From IMG/VR virus record IMGVR_UViG_3300043119_000108, positions 1 through 40,762 of that record: a stretch of 40,762 nucleotides of DNA; one strand, written 5' to 3'. This DNA is from a virus. The position numbers and the translations under genes were made by a program. Shown here piece after piece: positions 30,515 through 40,631 of the stretch. How positions within the stretch are numbered: the stretch's first letter is position 1; every line of letters starts with the position of its first letter. A model generated the notes under the pieces. That model was not told the DNA's origin and searched no databases. It saw only the letters and a program-made list of their open reading frames with translations.

Positions 30515-33500
30515 TTAACGAAATAGTGGTGCGAATAGAGAGTTGTACGCTGCAAGAGCGTTCGAGTTTGTTCCAGCAAGAGCCTCAAGTGTTGTTTGTG
30601 TACTAGCGCGTAGCATATCCTTGTAGTCTTGAGTATTGCCGTTTCCTGAGAATGTAGACAAGTCACGCTGTGATACGTAATTGTCGTAGGTTGTCAACAT
30701 CTCACCAAGAATCTTTTGAAGACTTGGGTTTGCCTTAACTGAACTATCCTTGAGCATATTGCGTAGGTCGTCTAGGGCACGTGTGCGCTGTACAGCCTTG
30801 GCGGATCCAGTACTAAGTTCTTCCTGAAGAGCAGGACGAGCAGCCTTAAACTGGTCTGACCAAGTCTGCCACTGATCACGAAGTTGACGCTTAAGATCGG
30901 TAGATGATACGTACATCATCTGTTGATCGTATTCGTCCTTCTTCTGATAATAGATCTGCTTGTCCTTAGCAGCAGATACTTCTGCTACAAAGTCAGTCAG
31001 AGTCTTATTAGTCTTAAGGCCAGACTTGAATAGCAACTTGTATGCGTTGAAGTCAAATGATCCAGCGTTAGGAATGAGGAACGCTCCTGCTTCCTTGTAC
31101 TTCTTAAGGATGTCACCGTTCTGGTCAATCCAATCCGCTGCATCTCCAACTGCGTTGACAGCCGCTACCACGGTTGACTCAGACTCTGAAATTGTGTATG
31201 GCATCTGGTCTGGGAATAGACGAATCCATTCCTTAGCCGCAGTGTTGATGTCTGGGTACTTAGAACGCAAGTTGTTGAATACAGACTTGTAGCTCACTTC
31301 ACCGTTGTTCTTTACCCAGTCTTCCATCTCAGACTTGATAGTCACTGATGGTGAGGCTGGTGCTACAAAACCGAACAAGAATCGAAGACCAAGAACTGTA
31401 AAGGTAGAAGCCTGTAACTTTGTCTGGAACTCAGCAAGTTCGCCTGGTGAAGGCGGAACTTCTTCTCCTGTTACTGGGTCAATGCTTGGCTTAAGACCGT
31501 GTCCTGTAGCTTCAAGGTATGTGGCAGCCTTACGTGAAGCTGACGCAGCCTGAGAGTTACGTTCGTCTTGGCTAAGCGCCTGATACAAACGATTGAAGTG
31601 TGCTGGTAGAACAGCAGAGATAAGCGGTTGATCTTCAGCATAAGCACCTGATAGGTACTTCTCAAGATCTGCTACTTGTGGAACTAGGTTGCCCATTACC
31701 TTAATAGGTACAGCAGCCAACGGTCCAGCAAAGGTTGGGAAGATTGAATCAGGGTTCAAAGACGGTGTGAGCATCTTTATGTTACCGCTGAAATCTACAG
31801 GCATTGGTGCCTTGAAAGCATCCTGCACGCCAAAGGCACGCATTATCTTATTCATTACCTTGTATACAGGTGTAAGGCCTGGGTATACAAAGTACTGCTC
31901 ACCAGTGTTAACGTCTGTGTGTACAAAGCCTGAGTGTGCAATACCTTCGTAAGTAAGGCTTGCACGTGTAATGGCTTCTGGGTTGTACTTAACAGTGCGG
32001 TAAACACGGCGATAGAAGTCTTCGGTAGCACGATAGAAACGTGCAAAGTTACGTGAAGACATAGCCAACTGGCTACGTACTTCTGGGTTATCTACGAACG
32101 CAAGTACACGGCTCTTAGCCATATCTTCTGCAATAGAAGTGATGTGCTGCATAGCAATGACGTGGGCTTTCTCCAAAGCCTTGCCTTCTTTGCCAGAAAT
32201 CATTTCCTTGTAGATACGCTGTGCTAAACCTGTCTCGTCCATCTGCTTGCGAATGTCAAGCATTGAGTCAAAGACCAAAGCTTCACGTGAGAAACGTGAG
32301 TTAGCCTCACCCATATAATCCCACAACTGGCTGACAAGGTCAGCAGTCATATTGCCTGAGTCACCGACCGGTACAAGTGTTGGACCAGATATAAACTTAG
32401 GATGAAGAGTTGGGTCTGTCTTCTTTGGAAGATCATCTACAGAAAGGTTCTTGCTTGATAGGCGGATCTCTCCGTCTGCACCTTCGTGACGAACCTTCTT
32501 CCATAGGTCAACGTTAAGAGTTCCGTCAGCCTTAGAGAATGTGTTAAGAGTATCTAGGTAGGCACGCTCTGCGTGCTCGTATTGGGTAGCAAGGCCACCA
32601 CGCATAGACTGGAAACGCTCAACTAGTCCTGGGTTCTCCTTGAAGTATTCAAGAAGGTCATTGATTGAACGCTCTTTGTCATCAAGATGCTTGAGCAATA
32701 CGCTGTCAATTTCATCGTTAGTGTGCAGAGCAAGTTTAACAAGCCAACCAAGGCGAGCTTGGTCAGATGCTACTGGGTTGAAGTCAGTGAATGACCCACC
32801 AGACTGCTTGTATGCCTTGCCATCGTACTCAAGCGCACGCAACTTGCCGTACTGCTTGGCATCGTTGCTAGCCTGAATTGAGTAATCTCCACCACGAAGG
32901 GTGTTCTTTGAACCTTCACCGACTCCGTCAAGAATTTCCTGAGTACGGCCAAACTGTGCAAACTCTCCAATATACTTCTTGTCAGTATCGGACAATGCAC
33001 GAGAGGTAAGCTTGTTACGAAGCATAGCCTCAGCCATAATCTTGCGAACTTCATTTACGTTGTCGCCAGCTTCAGCAATCTTTACCTGAAATTCTTTTAC
33101 GTCTGAACGACCTACAAGACGGTTAACAAAGCCAAGCTTTGATTCATAGAACTTAATCTTCTTGCCATCAAGTTCACGAAGTTGCTTCTGAAGGTCTGGT
33201 ACTTCATCTAACTTGCCAGCCTCTTTGAGATCTGCAATCTTTTGTCCAAGGTTACGCTGTTCTTTAGTAAGGCCAGCCTCTGCTTCTTTGAACTTACGAA
33301 GTTGTGTAGAAAGAAGACGACCCTTTACGATTCCCCAAGGAGAATCACCTACTGCTAGGTGGATCATAAGGTCTTCGCCAGCGTTACGTACTGGGAACTT
33401 AGGACCAGCAAGTGTTGCTACTACCCAGTTAGATGTAAGGCGTTCTGCCCACTTCTTATGTGAGATACCGACGATGCGGTTAATAATACCTGAGTGCGCT

Positions 33501-35365
33501 GAGAGGCGGTCTAGGTCAATAATAGATGGCACTGCCATAGATGTAGACAACTGGTATCCGTGCAACGCTAGTTGCTGACCATCAAAGTCTGCATAGTTAC
33601 GTAGTTCTGTAACCTCGTTACCGAGTTCATCGATAAGTGGCTTGCCGTCTGCGCCAAGCTTCTTGATAAGAACATCTGCGCCATAACGGTAATCAAGACC
33701 CTTACCAGAGAACTGATCTCTGAAAGCCTTACCTTCGGCGGTACGTGTTACTTGACGGATCTCTGAGATAGTATCCCAAAGACCTGTAAAGATTTGACGA
33801 CGCTGGCCTTCATCACCTGCAGCAAATGCTTCACGGATGATCTTAGAATGGTAGCGGGTGTTGCCAAGAGCGGCTAACTGATAGATCTTGTCTTCAGCAC
33901 CCTTACCCATTACGTCAAAGAAGCCGTTCTCGAAGAACGGAATAGTTGTGAACTTACGAGCAAAGCGATCAATGCGACCAGAAATCTGGTTATCTGTAAA
34001 GCGTACTACGCCACCAAGGTCTTTTCCTCTGCGACGGCCTACGTTTGCTTCAAGAGTTGCAATACGTTCTCTTGAGCCTTCGCCAGTTAACTTGCCAATA
34101 ATGTCCATCTCTGGACCTTCAGCACCATAGATAGCCTTAACAAGTGCCTGTCCTACCTTGTCAATATTAAAGACTTTGTTAGCGGTTGTAAAAGTTGCAA
34201 CACGAACACGACGTCCTGGAGACATAGTAGGAACGAGTGCTGTTCTACGAGCAGCTTGTCCTGTAAGGATAGACTTTACGTCGCTATGGTTAGCAAGGTA
34301 GTTCTTTGCTGTATCAGCATTACGAACACCAGCATCCATAAGAACATTTATTCCCTCATCGCTAAATTCAGGAATAAGGATCTTTGCTTGACGTACTGCT
34401 TCAGCACCAGCTACTGGGTTTCTAGCATCACGAGCAGCTTTGAGCTTGCCTAATACCTCACCGTACTGGTCAAATAACTTAACAGTTCCAGGGTTAGAAA
34501 AGACGCGCTCTACTTGTACTGGTACTCCAGATACGGCCATAAGGTTGCGACCATATGTGTTGCTTTCTTTTCCAAGCATTCTGAATAGAAAGAAATCTCC
34601 AGCATCATAGGCTTTCTTAGCCTTGCCAAGTGCAAGCGTTGGGTCAGCAAAGATACGATAGCCAGCATCTCCAATACCAGAGATGCCCTTGTAAAGAGCA
34701 CCTTTACCTTCCATAAATTCTGGAAGAATGAAGTTTGCAAGTTGACGACCTGGTGAATACTTAGCAGCTTCTGCTGCGGCTACTGCGTCATTAAGAAGGT
34801 AATCTTTATCCTTCTTCTGTACAGCAATAGAAGCAATCTGCTTTTCTTCTTCAGAGCCTGTAGCAATAATTTCAGAAAGAGTTGTTCCGCTAGCAACCTT
34901 CATTGCTACGGACATTACATCTTTGCCGTACTTCTTGTTTGCATCTTGAATACGGCCTGGGCTAAATACCTTGTTGCCGTTATCGTCTGCAATAGCAAAT
35001 GCTTTACCAAGGTCTACGCCTTGATCTACAGCAATAGCACCAGTACGGTAAACACGTGTCATAAAGTCAGAGACTTCATTAAGGGCTTGGAAAGGGAAAG
35101 CAATAGTCTGCTTTACTTTCTCACCCATATAGTGTGCTGCGTCACCGAGCCATCCGACAGGGCCTTTGCCTCCGCCGAACATTGCTGCGTGAGCGGCCTG
35201 CTGATCTGCTGGCTTTGCTTCAAACGCTGCCTTAGCCTGAGATTCAGGTAATGACAAAAGCGCTTTGTGAGAATCTAGTAACTTAGATAAACCATCTGCT
35301 TGTTCTTTTTTCTTACCAGTTAATCCTGCCTGAACTGCTGCTGCTTCTAGGTTTGGATTCGCCAT
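30515..35365 (-). CDS. Giant putative internal virion / ejection protein (1616 aa)
   Basis: The longest gene, 12 percent of the genome. It is mostly helical, with Ala/Lys-rich stretches, a moderately hydrophobic N-terminal segment (PVGWLGDAAHYMGEKVKQTI) and a C-terminal segment FTVLGLRFLFGFVAPASPSV that could touch membrane. Its size and position (after portal, before scaffold and capsid) parallel T7 gp16-type ejection proteins. I see no clear lytic transglycosylase or protease motif, so enzymatic activity cannot be claimed. Coupled to the upstream gene by TAATG. Confidence 0.55.
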   Translation of the reverse strand: MANPNLEAAAVQAGLTGKKKEQADGLSKLLDSHKALLSLPESQAKAAFEAKPADQQAAHAAMFGGGKGPVGWLGDAAHYMGEKVKQTIAFPFQALNEVSDFMTRVYRTGAIAVDQGVDLGKAFAIADDNGNKVFSPGRIQDANKKYGKDVMSVAMKVASGTTLSEIIATGSEEEKQIASIAVQKKDKDYLLNDAVAAAEAAKYSPGRQLANFILPEFMEGKGALYKGISGIGDAGYRIFADPTLALGKAKKAYDAGDFFLFRMLGKESNTYGRNLMAVSGVPVQVERVFSNPGTVKLFDQYGEVLGKLKAARDARNPVAGAEAVRQAKILIPEFSDEGINVLMDAGVRNADTAKNYLANHSDVKSILTGQAARRTALVPTMSPGRRVRVATFTTANKVFNIDKVGQALVKAIYGAEGPEMDIIGKLTGEGSRERIATLEANVGRRRGKDLGGVVRFTDNQISGRIDRFARKFTTIPFFENGFFDVMGKGAEDKIYQLAALGNTRYHSKIIREAFAAGDEGQRRQIFTGLWDTISEIRQVTRTAEGKAFRDQFSGKGLDYRYGADVLIKKLGADGKPLIDELGNEVTELRNYADFDGQQLALHGYQLSTSMAVPSIIDLDRLSAHSGIINRIVGISHKKWAERLTSNWVVATLAGPKFPVRNAGEDLMIHLAVGDSPWGIVKGRLLSTQLRKFKEAEAGLTKEQRNLGQKIADLKEAGKLDEVPDLQKQLRELDGKKIKFYESKLGFVNRLVGRSDVKEFQVKIAEAGDNVNEVRKIMAEAMLRNKLTSRALSDTDKKYIGEFAQFGRTQEILDGVGEGSKNTLRGGDYSIQASNDAKQYGKLRALEYDGKAYKQSGGSFTDFNPVASDQARLGWLVKLALHTNDEIDSVLLKHLDDKERSINDLLEYFKENPGLVERFQSMRGGLATQYEHAERAYLDTLNTFSKADGTLNVDLWKKVRHEGADGEIRLSSKNLSVDDLPKKTDPTLHPKFISGPTLVPVGDSGNMTADLVSQLWDYMGEANSRFSREALVFDSMLDIRKQMDETGLAQRIYKEMISGKEGKALEKAHVIAMQHITSIAEDMAKSRVLAFVDNPEVRSQLAMSSRNFARFYRATEDFYRRVYRTVKYNPEAITRASLTYEGIAHSGFVHTDVNTGEQYFVYPGLTPVYKVMNKIMRAFGVQDAFKAPMPVDFSGNIKMLTPSLNPDSIFPTFAGPLAAVPIKVMGNLVPQVADLEKYLSGAYAEDQPLISAVLPAHFNRLYQALSQDERNSQAASASRKAATYLEATGHGLKPSIDPVTGEEVPPSPGELAEFQTKLQASTFTVLGLRFLFGFVAPASPSVTIKSEMEDWVKNNGEVSYKSVFNNLRSKYPDINTAAKEWIRLFPDQMPYTISESESTVVAAVNAVGDAADWIDQNGDILKKYKEAGAFLIPNAGSFDFNAYKLLFKSGLKTNKTLTDFVAEVSAAKDKQIYYQKKDEYDQQMMYVSSTDLKRQLRDQWQTWSDQFKAARPALQEELSTGSAKAVQRTRALDDLRNMLKDSSVKANPSLQKILGEMLTTYDNYVSQRDLSTFSGNGNTQDYKDMLRASTQTTLEALAGTNSNALAAYNSLFAPLFR

Positions 35366-35781
35366 TACATACCTCGCGCAAGTGCCTGCTGGTACAAGAT
35401 TCCGATTTCACCAGTAGAGTCATATGGAAGCATTTCAGCTAAAGTGTCAGAGAGTTTTGTCTGTGCAAGTGGTGAGCGCATTACAAGCGCTTCAGATCCT
35501 GGGCCTGCACCCATATCAATACCAGATGTAATAGGTTCATCTGGACGTTGTGTCTTATCGTAAAGACCTACACCTGGACCCATTGCTGCAGTTGGAACCT
35601 GTGGTGCTTGTGAAAGAAGTGGTGATTTACGTGCTTCTGCAAGCGGAGCACCAGACTTGGCTGCGTCATACGCAACGCCATCGCCATAGGCATCTGACTG
35701 ATATGAAAGATCAGTACGCTTTGAGAATGTACCAGGACCTGATACACCCTGCATAGGGTTTGTCGCTTCATCAAGCGCCAT
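35365..35781 (-). CDS. Small virion-region protein (138 aa)
   Basis: The product is polar and Pro/Gly-rich (GVSGPGTFSKRTDLSYQSDA, APQVPTAAMGPGVGLYDKTQ) with a helical C-terminus ending YDSTGEIGILYQQALARGM. It looks like an extended minor structural protein. ATG 35781 lies 11 bases before the end of the upstream gene with AGGAG nearby. Function unknown. Confidence 0.6.
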   Translation of the reverse strand: MALDEATNPMQGVSGPGTFSKRTDLSYQSDAYGDGVAYDAAKSGAPLAEARKSPLLSQAPQVPTAAMGPGVGLYDKTQRPDEPITSGIDMGAGPGSEALVMRSPLAQTKLSDTLAEMLPYDSTGEIGILYQQALARGM

Positions 35782-35992
35782 CTGTATCCTCCTGAATTGT
35801 TTCTAAATCTTGTGCAAAATCGTCCCAGATCTTATTAATCTTAGTTTGACGATTTGAATGGTAAATTGATAGTTCCAGTAGCGATTCAAATAATGTTGCT
35901 ACCACTTGACTAATGTTGTATAGGAACTCAGTCAGTATTACTAAAGCATCAGTAGGGCGAACCGGACGTGGCACTTCGTTATTGTTGTGCAT
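35771..35992 (-). CDS. Small helical protein (73 aa)
   Basis: ATG 35992 or the adjacent GTG 35995 is the start; GGAG lies 7-10 bases upstream. After a polar N-terminus (HNNNEVPRPVRP) comes one long helix (ALVILTEFLYNISQVVATLF) and an acidic end (DLETIQEDTDGA). It may associate with membrane or with other virion helices. Function unknown. Confidence 0.55.
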   Translation of the reverse strand: MHNNNEVPRPVRPTDALVILTEFLYNISQVVATLFESLLELSIYHSNRQTKINKIWDDFAQDLETIQEDTDGA

Positions 35993-36019
35993 CACGTCCG
36001 GTCTCCCATCTAAAGTTGT

Positions 36020-36160
36020 TTACTTCTTAACCTTCTTGCCTGGCTTTGCTGCTCCAGCGAATGGTTGTTCGACCTTACCACCAGATACTCTAGTGATAGC
36101 TCCCATCGCGCCTTCAGTTGGCTTCGCCATTGTTCCTGGTGCGTGTGTTCCTTTTTTCAT
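36020..36160 (-). CDS. Small basic protein (46 aa)
   Basis: ATG 36160 has GGGGGTG upstream. The product MKKGTHAPGTMAKPTEGAMG... ends KPGKKVKK: basic, Gly/Pro/Ala-rich and without hydrophobic core. It fills the 183-bp interval after the portal gene. It could bind DNA or RNA in the capsid, or be a peptide cement; this is inference from charge alone. Confidence 0.55.
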   Translation of the reverse strand: MKKGTHAPGTMAKPTEGAMGAITRVSGGKVEQPFAGAAKPGKKVKK

Positions 36161-36178
36161 TTTTTCACCCCCTTTGAG

Positions 36179-37936
36179 TTATGCCGCGCCGCCGATTGAG
36201 GCGAGTAAAGATGCTATATCTGGCTTGCCTTGTGGGGCTTGTGGTCCACCAGCAGCAGGGGCTGCACCGCCAGGTTGTTCCATACTTGGCTGCGAGGCAG
36301 AGGCGGGAGCCATACCTGCTACTGGGGATTGAGGCTGCATCGCTGCGGTCTCAGGTTGTGGTTCAGGCGCAAAGGCCTTCTCTACAACCGATTCGATTTG
36401 TAAACCCTTTTGACGACCCTTAATCATTTCTGCGAATGAGTTAAGAATCTTGGATGGGTCTTGACCCTGTGCCACCATCTGTGGAATAGCAAGGGCAGTC
36501 TGAGAAATGGCTGCACGTAGTGCATCGCGCATCTCTTCAATATCAACTTTCTGTTCTTCCTGAGTTACATTGATCTCAATAGGAAGTTCACGGCGTACAT
36601 AGTCACGTGATACAAGCTTATCGCTACGCATCTGAAGCAAAGCAACGGTTGCGTTGTTTGGATTCATACCAGACATAATGCCGTAACGAACATCTACTGT
36701 GTAGTCACCGTTAATAGCCTTCGCTGGGTTGTACTTAAGGATGTATGGTGTGCCATCGTCAACGCCACGGATCTCTTTAAGAGTATTTCCGAATACCTTC
36801 TCGTCTACCTTAAAGCAGATAGCAATAAGTTCTACAAACAAGCGTGCAAACTGGGCCTGTGCGGCCTTAATCTGTGTATCAAACCCAGCCTGTAGAGCCT
36901 GAACTCCACGACCAGTAACAACAGATGCGTCTGTCTGACCAGAACGTGTCTCTGGGTAACGAGCACCCATACGAAGTTCACGTTCAAGTACGCTTGATTC
37001 ACCGAATACACCGTTAGGCAGTTCTAGTGGTACACGGCGGATAGCCTGTGGGTTAGCAGAACGCATAATAGAGTCTGGTCCAAGGGCCAATTCCTGTACA
37101 TCTTGCGGAATAGCGATAGGAGCCTGAATAGACTTCTCTGCTGCTTGAATCTGGAGTACTGCAAAGCGTGCTCTTGCAAGCTGAACGCCGAGTACATCGT
37201 CATATTGACCACGAGCCTGACCATCAATAGACGGACGCATTGCTACTCGTACCATACATTCACCGATTGGGTTCGGTGTACGTGCAAGAACTAGGTTCTT
37301 ACGGTCTGGTAGGTAGATAAGGTCCTGATCCTTGTCGTGATAACGGATCATTGAAAGATAAGGTGAGCCTGGTGTGTATGAGTTCTTGTTAAGAATCTGA
37401 TCTGCGTACTCTGGGTACATAGAAGCCAGTGTCTGTGCATCCATACCCACGATTTGGGTAAGTGAGATACAGCGACCAAAGCGATCTAGTTCAGGATATG
37501 CACCAAATGGGTTGATGGTCTGGATAATAGGGTTCTTATCCTCATAGTCCAGTTCCACACGTGCAATCAACTGACCGTATGTGTTATACCAATCAGCTGC
37601 GGTGTACATCTGTACGCCTAGTTCAGACTTATCAACGTAAAAATTAGCAACACGGCCACGTAGATCAGCGGCTTTACGGGCTGAATCAGAGACCATATTG
37701 GTTGCAGAGCAGTTAAATGATGGCAGTGGTGCCATTGCTTCTGCGAGGTCACGTGCAGAGACGTCAATAATATTGGCGACTAGAGGCTTTGAGTATTCCT
37801 CTGAGAACATAGAAGGATAAACCTTCGACATATCTCCCTGACGGATGGAAAGAACGTCGCGCATACGAGCATCACGCTGAGCGTAGACAGTCTGTAAGCG
37901 CGATACTTTCGCATTTACCTCTTTAACATTTAACAT
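36179..37936 (-). CDS. Portal protein
   Basis: The 585-residue product has the helical crown, wing and clip character of portals: KPLVANIIDVSARDLAEAMA, AADWYNTYGQLIARVELDY, IINPFGAYPELDRFGR-like central part, MRSANPQAIRRVPLELPNG and a long C-terminal helix (ALRAAISQTALAIPQMVAQG) followed by a Pro/Gln/Ala-rich tail. It lies just after terminase in transcription order. It forms the dodecameric DNA channel and packaging-motor dock. Confidence 0.8.
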   Translation of the reverse strand: MLNVKEVNAKVSRLQTVYAQRDARMRDVLSIRQGDMSKVYPSMFSEEYSKPLVANIIDVSARDLAEAMAPLPSFNCSATNMVSDSARKAADLRGRVANFYVDKSELGVQMYTAADWYNTYGQLIARVELDYEDKNPIIQTINPFGAYPELDRFGRCISLTQIVGMDAQTLASMYPEYADQILNKNSYTPGSPYLSMIRYHDKDQDLIYLPDRKNLVLARTPNPIGECMVRVAMRPSIDGQARGQYDDVLGVQLARARFAVLQIQAAEKSIQAPIAIPQDVQELALGPDSIMRSANPQAIRRVPLELPNGVFGESSVLERELRMGARYPETRSGQTDASVVTGRGVQALQAGFDTQIKAAQAQFARLFVELIAICFKVDEKVFGNTLKEIRGVDDGTPYILKYNPAKAINGDYTVDVRYGIMSGMNPNNATVALLQMRSDKLVSRDYVRRELPIEINVTQEEQKVDIEEMRDALRAAISQTALAIPQMVAQGQDPSKILNSFAEMIKGRQKGLQIESVVEKAFAPEPQPETAAMQPQSPVAGMAPASASQPSMEQPGGAAPAAGGPQAPQGKPDIASLLASIGGAA

Positions 37937-37948
37937 TGTAATCCTTAA

Positions 37949-38131
37949 TTAGTAAGTAAGGCCGTTAACCTTTGTTGGCCACTCGACCTTATCCGTAGCA
38001 AGAGCCTGTGCTTTGCCAGCTGCATACTTTGCATCTACTACTGGGTTGATCTGGGGTGTAGTTACTGCACCCTTATCAATGTATTCCTGCTCGCCTTCGG
38101 CGTTTGTCTTGTAGCTTGGTGTTAATGCCAT
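37949..38131 (-). CDS. Small hypothetical protein (60 aa)
   Basis: ATG 38131 with AAGGAACTA upstream. The polar product has a central helix (VVDAKYAAGKAQALATDKVE) and a conserved-looking C-terminus WPTKVNGLTY. It sits between a Lys/Ala-rich protein and the portal. Family not recognised; a minor head protein is possible. Confidence 0.55.
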   Translation of the reverse strand: MALTPSYKTNAEGEQEYIDKGAVTTPQINPVVDAKYAAGKAQALATDKVEWPTKVNGLTY

Positions 38132-38140
38132 ATTAGTTCC

Positions 38141-38533
38141 TTAGTTAGTTCCGTAGTTTGGACGTACGCCAGTCTTCTTTGCAACATCTGCACGCTTTTT
38201 CTGTAAAGCATCTAGAGCCTTAGCCTGCTTCTGTGCTTCTGTCATAGGCTTTGGCTTTGCAGTTGCTGTTGGCTTAGGCTTTGTAGTTGCTGTTGGCTTT
38301 GCTGATGGACTTGCTTTTGCCTTAGCTTTAGCTTTAACTTTTTCCATAAAAGCTTTATCCTTCTTCTGCTGCTCTATAAGTTTTGAAAGTCTCTTATCTT
38401 CACCTGAAGCCTTAATTGCAATTCCTGAACCTACTGCAGCAGGACCAAGAATCTTTGCTCCACTCTTTACAGAAGACTTAATAAGAGCGGCCCCGCCCCC
38501 ACCTGTAACACCAATTCTTGAATCTCTAGCCAT
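38141..38533 (-). CDS. Lys/Ala/Pro-rich basic protein (130 aa)
   Basis: ATG 38533 has AAGGAGACAAA upstream. The first part is Gly/Ala/Ser-rich (GVTGGGGAALIKSSVKSGAK); the second is low-complexity and very basic (KVKAKAKAKASPSAKPTATT, then KPKPTATAKPKPMTEAQKQ), like histone H1 tails. It may bind DNA during packaging or inside the head. Placement between terminase and portal supports a packaging or head role. Confidence 0.6.
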   Translation of the reverse strand: MARDSRIGVTGGGGAALIKSSVKSGAKILGPAAVGSGIAIKASGEDKRLSKLIEQQKKDKAFMEKVKAKAKAKASPSAKPTATTKPKPTATAKPKPMTEAQKQAKALDALQKKRADVAKKTGVRPNYGTN

Positions 38534-38542
38534 TTTGTCTCC

Positions 38543-40402
38543 TTAGACGAAGTGTTTATTTTGTTCTAGTAGCATTTCGTCAATGTTGACGACAATTCTT
38601 CTGCCCTGTTCTGCTCGTGAGAGGAACGGGTTCTTCATATGGTGGGTTGCATACTGGCCGTAGTTGAGCATTTCACGTGCTCGGATCTCACAGAACCAGA
38701 GAGCCATTACCATATCTGTCTTACCCTTGGTGGTCGGGGTCCACGTAATCAACTGCTCGATAAGAGCCTTGACCATCTCTGACTGATCACTAGGTAAATG
38801 TATTAAATTATCTCGGTGATGCTTTCCGTCTTGTTGCTTAGTCCCGAAAAGGGTAGACATAGATGCAACACCAAAGCCTGAGTCCCACTTGTTATTGCCA
38901 GTATGGTGTTCCTTAAGGATAATGCCACGGCTAGCAAGGTGTTGCTTGATGCCTTCGTCCTGAGTTAGGAACGCCTGAAAAGCATTCTTCTCAATGATCC
39001 ACTCGGCAGGACTATAAAGAGAAGTCCAGTTAATAATAATGTCACGAATCTGTTGCGGTGACGGGCGAGTAATCTTAATAGCGTCAAGGATGTATCTCTT
39101 ACTAGTAGAACGGTCAATGGCGTAAGCGACAGCGGCCGTATCTCCCACAATAGCTGGGTCCATACCACAGACAACTGTGAAGCCCTGTATGTTAGATGGA
39201 TGTCCTGGGTATCCTGGCTCTAATCGGCCAGCCTTACGCATTCCATCTATAGAACCTTTTACACAAACTGGGTCAAAGGCTGAGTTCTCAGATATATCCT
39301 GTTGCTGATATACCAAAGCCCACGTACTTGAATCCATCGCCTGACGTTCGTTGTACAAGTTGCGACCAGACCAGCGGGGATATAACCCATTCTCGTCTTG
39401 ATCGTCTTCACCTTGTCCATCAAAGGGCATATCTGACTTTGGCCAGAGAGTTACCCACTTATCAGGGTCTTCGTCTGCTTCCAGAAGGGCTGGCATAGCC
39501 AGATATGTCCAAGGTACTAAACCGCCAGGGTAGCGATCTTCGGAGCGTAGCTCACGATATAGGTCTACGGAAGCCACACGGGTTCCGATAACAATCAATT
39601 TACCAGTAGGGTTAAGACGGGATCGAACGTCCTGTGTCAACCAACGGATCTGCTTTTCAAACTCATTAGCGTTCTTCAAGGTAACGGCGTCGTCGACGAT
39701 AATCATATCTGCACGCTTACCGTAAATCTGACCGCCGATACCGACGGCTTCAATATTCGGATCCTTTTCAGATGACTCACGGAGTTCATCACCAAAGGTC
39801 ACACGAGTTGCTGCCCACGTAGCGGACTTACTATTAAAGCCGACACCGGCGGCGTAGGCCTGCTGGAATGTCTCGTACTGCGGATGGGTCAATCTTTGCT
39901 TAATAGCGTAAAGGAAATCTGCCGCTAGCTGCTGAGTCTGAGAAACAATCAGTACTCGGAAGTTCGGATTCTGAGCCACCTTCATAGTCACGTACTCGAC
40001 CGTGATCGACATCGACTTGGCGTGGTTCGGAGGAATATTGATCAGGATACGGTTTGAGTTCAAACCCTTTTCAAACTTCATATTGGGATGTAGCCAAGAC
40101 GGGTCGCGTCCCTCAATTACATCTACCAGATTCTGCTGGTGCGGAAAGACCTTGTGGTTCATATAGCGTTCGCAGAACTCGGCGTAACTAAGATCGTGGG
40201 CATCGGCCTCAGCAAAATTCTTAGTCTTTAATCCTAGGCGAGTTCTATCTGCCTTGTCAGCAAAAGCCTTATCTGATCGACGGTAGTACTCGTAAGTCTT
40301 ACCGGATTTGCCAGCCGCGGCACAAGCCGCTTCCACTGTCATACCTTCTGCCATAGCTCCGAGAATAATTCTCTTGGCTATATCGGCGGAATTCTCTGCC
40401 AT
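38543..40402 (-). CDS. terL: Terminase large subunit with N-terminal HTH-like segment
   Basis: First gene of the late operon; ATG 40402 has AGGAG upstream. It packages DNA: the ATPase shows a Walker A-like PPNHAKSM (124-131) and Walker B MIIVDDAV (233-240), and the nuclease has CGMDPAIVGDT (Asp415), WIIEKNAF (Glu471) and a later KTDMVMALWF Asp. The first 60 residues (GMTVEAACAAAGKSGKTYEY) look like a helix-turn-helix, as in small terminases, and no separate small subunit is recognised, so recognition may be fused in. Confidence 0.9.
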   Translation of the reverse strand: MAENSADIAKRIILGAMAEGMTVEAACAAAGKSGKTYEYYRRSDKAFADKADRTRLGLKTKNFAEADAHDLSYAEFCERYMNHKVFPHQQNLVDVIEGRDPSWLHPNMKFEKGLNSNRILINIPPNHAKSMSITVEYVTMKVAQNPNFRVLIVSQTQQLAADFLYAIKQRLTHPQYETFQQAYAAGVGFNSKSATWAATRVTFGDELRESSEKDPNIEAVGIGGQIYGKRADMIIVDDAVTLKNANEFEKQIRWLTQDVRSRLNPTGKLIVIGTRVASVDLYRELRSEDRYPGGLVPWTYLAMPALLEADEDPDKWVTLWPKSDMPFDGQGEDDQDENGLYPRWSGRNLYNERQAMDSSTWALVYQQQDISENSAFDPVCVKGSIDGMRKAGRLEPGYPGHPSNIQGFTVVCGMDPAIVGDTAAVAYAIDRSTSKRYILDAIKITRPSPQQIRDIIINWTSLYSPAEWIIEKNAFQAFLTQDEGIKQHLASRGIILKEHHTGNNKWDSGFGVASMSTLFGTKQQDGKHHRDNLIHLPSDQSEMVKALIEQLITWTPTTKGKTDMVMALWFCEIRAREMLNYGQYATHHMKNPFLSRAEQGRRIVVNIDEMLLEQNKHFV

Positions 40403-40631
40403 TACATCTCCTACTAGTATGCCGCGAAGCGGGCCGAAATCGATTTTTGATTTTTATACTAGGCGGAAGGGTATCTCATATAATGGGATTTAATGGTAAA
40501 TAGACCTATCCCACTTAATGGCACCGTAAGGTGCCTGTCGGGCTTAGCGCCCGATCGAGCTACAGCGAAGTGAGGGGTAAGTTGGTACTCGGCCTAGGGG
40601 GCCTCGTCAAGAGGCCAACCACGTCGAAAAC
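40403..40631. promoter_or_regulatory. Late promoter region and three-hairpin cluster
   Basis: Non-coding. On the minus strand TATAAA (40458-40453), about 50 bp before the terminase start, could be a -10 element; no good -35 is visible, which would suit a sigma or WhiB-activated promoter. Three perfect 6-bp hairpins follow: GGCACC/GGTGCC (40520-40535), TCGGGC/GCCCGA (40538-40554) and GGCCTC/GAGGCC (40600-40616). They lie between terminase and the terminal repeat and could mark a packaging or end-processing site. Confidence 0.45.

Noticed and set aside
30316-30606. Plus-strand ORFs across the internal virion genes (for example 30316-30606 and 34256-34453)
   Set aside because: They lie opposite long conserved-looking minus-strand genes, lack ribosome-binding sites and show no recognisable domains.
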